A DNA stretch of 64,000 nt from Rhodosorus marinus. Its lineage: Eukaryota; Rhodophyta; Stylonematophyceae; Stylonematales; Stylonemataceae. The notes under the pieces are model-generated. The model worked only from the letters and a program-made list of their open reading frames with translations, did not search any database and was not told the origin of the DNA. The stretch spans positions 1,984,001 through 2,048,000 of the forward strand of contig JAMWBK010000002.1 in NCBI GenBank assembly GCA_029953675.1. The letters run 5' to 3'. Every line of letters begins with the position of its first letter. Within the stretch, counting starts at the first letter, position 1. This document shows, piece after piece, positions 56,399 to 64,000 of the stretch. The translations under genes and the position numbers were made by a program.

Positions 56399-56761
56399 TC
56401 AAGCGACTCTATCGGTTTGCCTTTTACATCCTCTCCCCAGCTCCTGCTCGAGATCAGTCCAGGGATTTTCCAAAAAGGAACCCTTGAAGTAACCATTCGC
56501 GTTTGGCGACCCACCAGCAGCAAGCTCCTTCCAGGGGTCTTCTACGAAGGACAACTTGAAATAAGTCCTTACTTCTTCGTTCGATCTTCCGCCTTGAAAA
56601 CCCCGTGTCGACTGGTAGTTCCTCGATCCTCTCCCACACGAGCTCCGTTTTCGGAATTTATTGTCTCTCTGACTCCAAGATGACCTCTCTCTACCACCAC
56701 CCCGTCCTCTACCACCCCAAGAAGAACCACGTCGATCCTCATGAAAGCCGCTACCAGCCAT
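56399..56761 (-). CDS. TTDN1/MPLKIP-like RG-rich protein with duplicated motif
   Basis: A 120-residue single frame from the ATG at 56761. The first half is Arg/Gly/Ser-rich (GSSWGGRGRGGGRERSSW, RGSRNYQSTRGFQGGR). The second half carries two copies of the short aromatic motif of M-phase-specific PLK1-interacting protein (TTDN1/MPLKIP, which has YFxxSMLEDPW): TYFKLSFVEDPWKELAAG and GYFKGSFLENPWTDLEQEL. Other family members I know have one copy. MPLKIP is nuclear, linked to lariat debranching and non-photosensitive trichothiodystrophy in humans. The 3' end is uncertain: the frame ends soon after the second motif, in CKRQTDRVA. Assignment rests on this one motif and the RG context. Confidence 0.5.
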   Translation of the reverse strand: MAGSGFHEDRRGSSWGGRGRGGGRERSSWSQRDNKFRKRSSCGRGSRNYQSTRGFQGGRSNEEVRTYFKLSFVEDPWKELAAGGSPNANGYFKGSFLENPWTDLEQELGRGCKRQTDRVA

Positions 56762-57710
56762 ACTTGTCTTCCAGCGTGGAAACAACAACTTGTGCGTCCG
56801 ATCTCCTAGTCCTACAGCTTCCCACCTCTAGTTGAATGTTGTCAGAACTCTACCCCACGGGCGACGCGATTCGCCGCTACCTTCAAAAAACAAAATAGCT
56901 GGAACTCCGTCACGTCTGCTTCTACTTCAACTGTCCTACATTTGCCTGTACCAACACTCAGTAGTAGATCAGGTCGTCCGCAAGTCGTGGCTATATCTTC
57001 AGGAGAAACGCATCCTTCTCCGTGAGCAGATCAAACCGTTAGGCTTTCACCAAACGCCTCCCATCCTGAGTGAGTTGGGGAGGCTCAAGAAGAAGCGGAA
57101 GGATCGTACATCAATTTGCCTTCTTCATCAAGGATGGATGACTAGAATAACTTGCCACCATTGTTCATCACCTGTTCAGCTTGACAATGCGTGACACCTG
57201 AGTGCTCATCCTCTTAGCTCATGACTCTCGCGGGTTTATGAAGAAGCAACTCTGAGTTATTTTTCATAGATAAAGATGCCTTCTTAACGAACAGCCGCTT
57301 GATACTAGGGTTGTTTCAAATGGATCGTGACCTGTTCAGCTTCAACTGGCCATCTGCTTATCCTCCGCCACGTCGTTGATTGACCATCGAGAGCGACCAA
57401 AATGGATTCCATATTTCCCTTCACAAGTTTCCGAAATTCCGCTTTTCATTCACCACGGCAGTGATGTTGAGAAACGTGAGAGCTGAAGCGGCATTGGTAA
57501 GAGAAAGCTGGGAGTGGGCTTGCTTCTTGACTGAAGAGGTAGTTCTGGTTGAAGCAAGTGAGCATAAAGGCTGGCTACGGAAGGCTACAATAGCGTGGGA
57601 GAGACTTTCCACTCAGTGTGTGACAGGGTAGCTTTGAAGGTTGAGGGGTGAGACAGGGTTGAAATCTGCCTTCCCAGTAGGTGAGAGCTTTGTTTGCTAG
57701 TTTTTGTCAA
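56762..57710. other. Intergenic; G-rich leader of the channel gene
   Basis: Positions 56832-57194 hold an open plus frame (RKSWLYLQEKRILLREQI) with no family or exon partner, which I leave uncalled. From about 57470 to 57710 the plus strand is G/A/T-rich and C-poor and leads to the channel start. Confidence 0.4.
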
Positions 57711-59476
57711 ATGTCAACTCATGTCGATATGGAGCTGGGCTCCCGGTTTCCCGATCGACCGACTCGAACTATGGCAAGCGTTAGACTGGGAGAGACTTCG
57801 TCGCTCCTGCGCAGCCGTCGGGGATCGAGGATGAACTTTGGAGGTACAGAATTTGATGGAAGGAATCGTGGAGTTTTGGGTTCTGTGTTCACGAAACCCA
57901 AACCGAAGCGAGTGCATGAAGGCAATGTAGAACAACGGAGCTGGCTTTACGATACCCTCGACCCGAAATCGAACTCCGGTTCCGCGAAGTTTTACAAGTA
58001 TTCCATGAGCGCTCTAATTCTGCTGAACATGTTAGTATTCGTCATTGCTACGGACGATTCAATCAACGCCAAGTACTCCGGACTCTTCTACGTTGTTGAA
58101 GGCGTGACAAGCGTCCTGTTCCTTATCGACTATATCTGCCGGTTGATCGTCATTACTGAGCATAAACACTTCAGTGATCCTGTTTGGGGAAGGTATGCAA
58201 CCAGCGACGAGGTCACGGTGACGCTTCAGAGATCCTGGTTTCTATCAGACCAGACACAGATACTGAAGAAAACTACATTCTCCCTTGGCAGGATCCGCTA
58301 TTTGTTCACGCCGATCGCCGTTGTCGATGCCATATCAACGTTTCCGTTCTTCATCGAGATCATCTTCAGCACCAATTTGCCCCTAACAACTCCTCTAAGG
58401 CTGTTCCGGCTTACGCGAATTCTCAAAACGGAAACGGTTTCAGATGCTATATCATCCGCATGGAGAGTCATGGTTTTCAACAAGGACATCCTCGTCGTGG
58501 CGTTGATTCTGTGCTTAATTCTTACCCTTATCACTTCGACGTTACTATACTATTTTCAACCGCAACACAAGGGCCACCAGGAATTCGAGAGCATTCCCGC
58601 AACCATCTTCCTGTCTGTTCTCATGCTTACTGGTCAGGGTGGGCCGGACGGTGACCTGCCGTGGTATACGAAAGTACGTCAAAGCAGCAAGAACCTCAAC
58701 CAACTTCTAGAACCCATTACAGGGAAAGTCTCCAGTCTAACAGATCCGTGTTCACTCCGATGAACCACAGATGATAGTCATGATGACAGCAATATTTTCA
58801 GTAGCAATGTTCGCGATTCCAGCGTCAATGTTGACATGGGGCTTCGAGGTAAGACGATCTCGCGCCTGTTCAAGACTTCTAGGGACGCAGAGTACTGAGA
58901 ATGCCTTCGGCGTTTACCTGTTAGGCTGAAGCCGAGAGGCTCGCTAAGAGGAGCCACGAAATGAAGAAAAAGGAAGCAAAAATCAGTCAAGGGCTGCTCC
59001 CACCGGAAGAAGCAAGCAGCGACAGCGACGACGATTTTGGAAGATGGTTCTTTAGGGGAGAGCCTACATCCGACGAGGAAGAGTGGGATGAGTATGCAAA
59101 TGTTATCCTTGGATCATCCGACGGATCCGAGGATGGGGGGGGGGAAGGAGATCTATCTGTCAAGATTCCTGCGACAGTGGAAGAGTTTAGGGTCCTTCAG
59201 AAAGCCAAGGATCTGCTAATGAGCTTGAACCTGGAAACGCCATCATACGAAGGGATCGAGGAAGTGAAATCATTGGCCCGAGAAATCCAGAGCGACAACG
59301 CTGCTCAGGCAGCTTCAACCGCACCGATTGCACAGATTCAAGCTGAGCTGGCGGAAGCGCGTGCCGATATTTCTGCCCTACGCACGAGCATAGAAGCACT
59401 AACGGCCCAACTGCAGAACCAGAATCCCGACCCCAGCAGACCCCTTTTTAACGTTGACGAGGGCCTTGAAGCGTAG
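57711..59476 (+). CDS. Six-TM voltage-gated-type cation channel, 3 exons
   Basis: Exons 57711-58673, 58771-58848 and 58925-59476 close in phase to 530 residues. Helices: S1 MSALILLNMLVFVIATD, S2 VEGVTSVLFLIDYICRLIVI, S3 YLFTPIAVVDAISTFPFFIE, S4 LRLFRLTRILKTETVSD with Arg every third residue, S5 ILVVALILCLILTLITSTLL, pore SIPATIFLSVLMLTGQGGPD, S6 MMTAIFSVAMFAIPASMLTW. S2 Asp and S3 Asp counter-charges are present. The filter is TGQGGP where Kv channels have TVGYGD. After S6 comes GFEAEAERLAKR, a very acidic linker (ASSDSDDDFGRW, TSDEEEWDEY) and a C-terminal coiled coil (AELAEARADISALRTSIEAL) that may tetramerise it. The N-terminus is soluble and basic. Ion selectivity cannot be told; K+ is a guess. 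Confidence 0.85.
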
Positions 59477-60397
59477 AGACCCCCTGCATCCAGATGCTCA
59501 AGCTGCTCAAATCCTTTTCAGGGTACTTTATGCGCGCAGACGCTAATGCCACGCCCTACTTCTCTACCCCATAGGCGGCCAATTCATAAATAACCAAACC
59601 GACCAGAACGAGCCGCGGTCCCGTCATGGACAGTCCACTACACCCCCCAAAAAGTAGGCCAAGCAACTTTTTCACACGTTCGGCCTTCAGGATGGAACCA
59701 AAAACCCCCCAAAAAGGTCACATCAAGGCCAAGGAAACGAAATAATTGTATTTATACTTTAACTGTCTTCTTAAGTTTCTTTGATATTGTTCATAAAAGT
59801 AGGATCTATAGTTCCGCAACCCTCTCCCGCCTTCCCGAGCAAACTCCAACCCACATCGAGACGTTGGGACAGAACCGACTCTGTCCCATATCAATCATTT
59901 AGCTATTTCTAACCAACTAAAATATCTCATTCTGATAGTCAATCAAAATAAATGGGACACTCTAATATATTTCTAAACTTTACGTTCAGGTTCGTTCAAG
60001 GTCGTCAATGGGGAACATCAGCCTGTTTTCTTTGGCCGGTGAAAATGGATCAAAAAGTAGGATTTGGAGAGAGATGCTGTCTTGGAGCGACATTGAGGAT
60101 TTTCGGTATTCTGCGATGTAGAAGGGTTGGATTTGTGAGGGAAGGATTTGGGATGGTGGGAAGAAGGGGGAGAGAGAAACGTAAGAATAGATTGTAGATC
60201 AGCAAGATCTTTGAAGTGGGGAAAAGGCTAGGTTTTGTGGTTTCATAGGTGAATCCCCGACTTCGTTGTGGGGGGTGGGGGTTGGTGAGTTTTGCTGCGA
60301 TTGTTTCTGGTAAAATCGGAAATCGTTGGCGGTTGCCTTTGGAGTGGTCCCGTTTGCATCATTGTGGATTAGATTTGGGGAAATTGGCGAAGGAAGA
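59477..60397. other. Intergenic; Rpt4 leader
   Basis: Positions 59477-59950 contain 3' flank and A/C-rich DNA without genes. 59990-60397 is G/T-rich on plus (GTGGGGGGTGGGGG at about 60268) and forms the leader of Rpt4. Confidence 0.5.
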
Positions 60398-62455
60398 ATG
60401 GCTGATTTCGATGAGGAGCAGGCAAAGAAAGAGGCTTTGACCACGTACCGTACCGTGTTGAAGAAACATGAGGATGAGGAGAAGAAGGTTCGTTTCGTTT
60501 AGCTCTCGGGGTTTTGTTTGCAGGAGGACCGGGGTTGTTGTTGTGTTTTACTCGATCGCAAGTTGAGAGCATTTTGGATTGATTTTCTAAATTTGCAAGA
60601 TCGTGCGATCCCAGATTTCGTTGCCTGATTCCCCTGTTGTAATTTGTTTCGAGTTTCTTACATGCTCAGACATCTTCTTACCTACGTAGGTGAAGGAACT
60701 TCGGGAAGAAAATCGAAAGCTATCGAAGCAGCTGACGAAGACTGAGGATGACTTGAAAGCGCTTCAAAGCGTAGGGCAGATTATTGGCGAAGTCCTCCGC
60801 CAGCTAGATGCGGAACGTTTCATTGTTAAGGTAAGGCCACGACGCCGCAATCGAAATCCGTTGTCAGAGAATTTACGAGATTTGTAAGAAAATGCCTAGC
60901 TAATTCTGAATCGTTCTTCTAAATCAACAGGCCTCAAGCGGTCCTCGATATGTGGTCGGTTGCAAAACAAAAATTGACAAGGAGAAGTTAACGCAAGGAA
61001 CTAGGGTGAGGTCCAGAAGGTGGGATATTCTCTTTGGAGACTTATTCTAACGATTGATAATGCATTGCAGGTTGCCTTGGATATGACTACACTTACAATC
61101 ATGCGGATCCTGCCGCGAGAGGTAGATCCTCTAGTACACAATATGCTGACAGAGGACCCAGGGGAAGTTAGTTATTCTGATATTGGTGGACTTGGGGATC
61201 AGGTGAGTCTCGTATCAAGGGTGAACGTGCAGATCGCATGGTTGAGGCTAAAAACATTGAATTCTTCTTTAGATACGCGAACTCCGTGAGGTGGTTGAGC
61301 TGCCAATTAGCAACCCAGAACTTTTCCAGAGTAAGCGCTTGGAAACAACCCGCTTTCCATATAAGCTCCGGATCGCTCACAAATTTATTATTTTCTTTTT
61401 GCTGAAGGGGTGGGAATCAAGGCGCCGAAGGGTGTGCTACTGTACGGACCACCGGGAACAGGCAAGACCTTGCTGGCCAGAGCGATCTCCAGTAACGTTG
61501 ACGCGAGTTTCTTGAAGGTTGTCGCGAGCGCTATTGTTGACAAGTATATTGGTCCGTTTCATCAGCGTTTTCCCCATGCTCTTCATTTCACCAATGCGAA
61601 GCTGACTTTGCAATTGTCCAATTTGAATCCATGGTGGCTAGGTGAAAGCGCTAGGGTTATTAGAGAAATGTTTCACTACGCGCGGAGTCACCAACCCTGT
61701 GTGATTTTCATGGATGAGATTGACGCCATCGGTGGTCGGCGGTTCAGTGAAGGTGAGAAGGAGGACGGAGGATTTTTCGGAAATAATGGTTTTGAGTCTA
61801 ATGCTCCAATGCTTGCGCTTCCTTGATTGGCTAGGAACCTCTGCTGATCGTGAGATCCAGAGGACTCTGATGGAACTTCTGACACAACTTGACGGGTTTG
61901 ACGACCTCGGGAAGGTCAAGCTTATTATGGCGACTAATCGGCCCGTATGTTGAAACGTAGAACATCTCCCCCGTGTTTTTTTTTTGCATCGGCACCAGCT
62001 AAGAGACTACTGTATGTTCGGAACGGTTCTAGGATGTGTTGGATCCAGCCCTCCTAAGACCTGGACGTCTGGACAGGAAGATTGAGATCGCCTTGCCAAA
62101 CGAACAGGGGAGGCTGGAAGTTATGAAAATTCACGCGGCGAAGATCACAAAACACGGGGAGGTTGACTATGAGGCCATAGTAAAACTGTCGGACGGATTC
62201 AACGGAGCAGATTTGAGAAATATCTGCACGGAGGCAGGTAAGCTTTGTTTGCTCTTTCAAACTGAACGGCACACTACGAGCTTTCGCTAAAAAGAAAAAA
62301 AATGACACAATCACACGCCAGGACTATTTGCAATCCGATCCGAAAGAGACTACGTCATTCAGGAGGACTTTATGAAGGCGGTTCGAAAGATTGCTGATCA
62401 GAAGAAACTCGAGGGCAAGCTAGATTATAAGGCTTCGTGGAAGAACGACTCGTAA
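60398..62455 (+). CDS. RPT4: 26S proteasome regulatory ATPase Rpt4 (PSMC6), 10 exons
   Basis: One of six AAA+ ATPases in the proteasome base that unfold and translocate substrates. Exons 60398-60487, 60690-60830, 60931-61005, 61071-61202, 61273-61330, 61408-61551, 61642-61752, 61835-61944, 62033-62237 and 62322-62455 close in phase to 399 residues (human PSMC6 389). Order: coiled coil ([20 protein letters not shown]), OB domain ([20 protein letters not shown]), [40 protein letters not shown], Walker [18 protein letters not shown], pore-loop region [14 protein letters not shown], Walker [17 protein letters not shown], arginine fingers [14 protein letters not shown], and the tail [13 protein letters not shown]. 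The internal [18 protein letters not shown] and the ending identify Rpt4. The C-terminus lacks an HbYX motif, as in Rpt4. Confidence 0.96.
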
Positions 62456-62507
62456 GCCGCCGAATATTGTAGAGAAGGTTTGCGAAAATTGTCGTGGGTC
62501 CTAGGCG

Positions 62508-62542
62508 GAGGAGGGCAGGAGGGGTAGGAGGGGTAGGAGGGG
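62508..62542 (+). repeat. G-rich short tandem repeat downstream of Rpt4
   Basis: Three to four units of GGAGGGGTA/GGAGGGC. It could fold into a G-quadruplex on the transcribed-sense strand near the Rpt4 3' end. Confidence 0.6.
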
Positions 62543-63545
62543 TTCCTCCTGAAGGAATATCGTGCGCACAACACCCTGCCTGGTGTAACATCTCTTATCA
62601 TCCACGTACGATTCATTAGCACCCCGGACGGAGCGTTCCCAGGTTAGTTTCCCATCGTGGGGTCTGCATGAACTAGCGATTACGTTTGCATTGAGGAAAC
62701 GAAGCCATCGACCTTCACCTGGCAAAAGCTCTCACAGGCGTGGTCGGATACGCCAGTCGTGCAGTGGCGAAATTGCTTTGTTGACAAGTATTGCGAGTGT
62801 TGAAGTCATCTCATCAACATGCATGGTATCCAATCTAAATGCGTGATAAAGATGATAACACACACACCATCATTGCTCGCCTGGATTTACATTTTCAAGA
62901 CTACATAGACAGTTCGCAACAGCTAACAGTTGGCTCTAGCTGGTGGTCGCGGTGGGTGCTGGACAATCAAGTATGATCGAATGAGCAATAGAGCGGGATA
63001 GTTCCCGTCCGACTGTTTACAATGCAACAGTTTGACAGAGCACCTGGTACATAGTCAGGCAATCTTCAGAGGCAAAAGGTACACTGGGGGGAAGCAACGT
63101 TCGTCCAAAACACCAGTCAATGAGCACATGTGCCTAGTTGCTGCCTAATCCATCCTCTCGTTCTGCGACCGGCGAATCGATCTGGAGTGTTGATCACGGT
63201 GAACACGATACTCGAGAAGCATGGCTCTTCAACCGAGGTATGCGGCTCAACTTCACGAAGACGAACATGGAAATCGACACCCTCACTTGACGAAATTGAC
63301 ATCCCATAGAGTAGCCGAAAACAAAGAATCAATTGGCTCCGCTGACAAACCACGATACAAGTGAATCAACCACTACCACAGCATTCCCAGCGGGCAAGGC
63401 GGTGCTCACAGCGATTCTGGCTACGCAGTGCCGCATGCTTTCCTCTACTCGACAACTAAAAACAGATGTAGAAACCGGTGCGACAAAGCCGCCTCACGCA
63501 AGCGTTCTTCCCTTCATAGATTCTGAAGTCAAAAAATGACTAACG

Positions 63546-63598
63546 AAAAGCTAGAACCCGCCGCAGCACTAGCAGTGAGAGTGCTCACTGCTAGCTTT
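63546..63598. repeat. Nested inverted repeat / hairpin
   Basis: The outer arms AAAAGCTAG (63546-63554) and CTAGCTTTT (63590-63598) are exact reverse complements. Inside them CTAGCAGTGAG and CTCACTGCTAG form a perfect 11-bp stem around the 4-base loop AGTG. The two stems share the right-hand CTAG, so alternative foldings compete. No gene is attached; it could be a MITE end or a structured RNA element. Confidence 0.75.
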
Positions 63599-63737
63599 TA
63601 GGTGACTTTATTACCTCCGGGTTAGACATACATCTAGACATTCCCAAACCGCAGTACGCCGTGTGTCATCTTCTTCGTCGGCGATTGGGAAGTTGGTTTG
63701 CGGTCGGTGGTCGTCTTCTTCATCCATCGAATCGTTT

Positions 63738-63773
63738 GGTCGGTCGGGTGGTCGGTCGGGTGGTCGGTCGCGT
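63738..63773 (+). repeat. 12-bp tandem repeat (GGTCGGTCGGGT)x3
   Basis: Three consecutive units, the last with one change (CGCGT). It lies in the presumed leader of the gene at the right edge. Confidence 0.85.
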
Positions 63774-63956
63774 TTGTCTCTCTTCATTGATGATGGTAAT
63801 AGGGAAGGAGTGCTCATCAGTGTTGTCTTCTTCGTTGTGGATCGGACTGAGATTATGTTGATGAAGACGGGGGGGGGTTGGGTACGGAGTTTGAAGAGGT
63901 AGGGATTGTTTTGAAGATAGGCTTTTTGGGCTTGGATTGAGAAAGGAAAAGAATCA

Positions 63957-64000
63957 TGTTGAGGAGGCTGGCTGTTTCTGAGGTGGGTGGATGGTCGTAT
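63957..64000 (+). CDS. Possible first codons of a gene cut by the right edge (partial)
   Basis: An ATG at 63957 opens MLRRLAVSEVGGWSY to the window end. The preceding 300 bases are strongly G/T-rich and C-poor, as before other plus-strand starts here. A GTGGGT after SerGlu could be an early donor. The basic, acid-poor start (MLRRLAVS) would suit an organelle presequence. Evidence is composition plus position only. Confidence 0.35.

Larger units (their letters stand above)
62456..63956. other. Intergenic: G-rich minisatellite, inverted repeat, 12-bp tandem repeat
   Basis: Directly after Rpt4, 62508-62542 repeats GGAGGGGTA. 62750-63530 shows nothing coding that I can support. 63546-63598 is a nested inverted repeat and 63738-63773 a 12-bp tandem repeat. 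63640-63956 is G/T-rich and C-poor on plus, like a gene leader. Confidence 0.5.

Noticed and set aside
1-64000. CRISPR arrays, insertion sequences, operons or viral inserts
   Set aside because: None seen. Genes are intron-split and individually promoted; repeats are short tandem or inverted units only.

Overview
This is a nuclear window from a photosynthetic eukaryote. Almost every gene is broken by short GT-AG introns (36 to about 180 nt), intergenic DNA is rich in homopolymer tracts, and there is no operon structure. Two products point to a plastid: a nuclear SufD and a chloroplast-type FtsY. Their presumed transit peptides start near the Met with a Phe (MAF..., MMEDKF...) and have no signal peptide in front. 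Nuclear sufD, with sufB/sufC normally left in the plastid, and Phe-led transit peptides both fit a red alga or a relative with a primary plastid. That placement is inference; no rRNA or plastid marker is present.

Layout, left to right: (1) 1-2.3 kb, leader-like C-rich DNA of a minus-strand gene running off the left edge. (2) 2.3-4.9 kb, formyltetrahydrofolate deformylase (+) converging on a membrane-anchored methyltransferase-like gene (-). (3) 4.9-8.1 kb, no convincing gene. (4) 8.2-11.8 kb, a CCT-domain protein (+) converging on an intact five-exon HRD3/SEL1L gene (-). (5) 12-16 kb, an apparent transposon graveyard with weak LINE-endonuclease and PIF1-helicase relics and a tandem repeat. 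(6) 16.3-18.9 kb, a three-repeat MYB. (7) 19.8-23.5 kb, an unknown coiled-coil/membrane protein and two DnaJ-type zinc-cluster coding segments, all minus. (8) 24.5-30.2 kb, a mitochondrial-type scramblase (+) converging on a six-exon ZnT/MSC2-like transporter (-). (9) 31.7-38.3 kb, chloroplast FtsY (+), BioF (-), an AT-rich gap, SufD (+). (10) 39-42.6 kb, a kinase-like relic and an MFSD1-type transporter (+). (11) 42.8-48.4 kb, a PLAT-PP2C fusion phosphatase (-), a 2.2 kb gap, and an unrecognised type I membrane protein (+). (12) 49.6-56.8 kb, succinate-semialdehyde dehydrogenase (+), an eleven-exon ArfGAP (-), guanylate kinase (+), a TTDN1-like protein (-). (13) 57.7-62.5 kb, a six-TM ion channel with an unusual filter (+) and the 26S proteasome ATPase Rpt4 (+). 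(14) The right edge probably holds the first codons of another plus-strand gene.

Exon boundaries were derived by hand from splice consensus, phase agreement and family similarity. For most named genes every exon phase closes and the lengths match the family; unresolved junctions are flagged. The genes are a mixed housekeeping set: protein quality control and traffic (HRD3, Rpt4, ArfGAP), plastid biogenesis (FtsY, SufD), cofactor and one-carbon metabolism (PurU, BioF, GABA-shunt SSADH), transport (ZnT-like, MFSD1-like, channel) and regulation (MYB3R, CCT, PLAT-PP2C, TTDN1-like). No gene cluster acting as a single pathway was found. The items most worth a second look are the PLAT-PP2C fusion, the ZnT-like protein with altered metal sites, the channel with a TGQGGP pore, the unrecognised type I membrane protein, and a strong strand asymmetry (G/T-rich, C-poor sense strand) in gene leaders.
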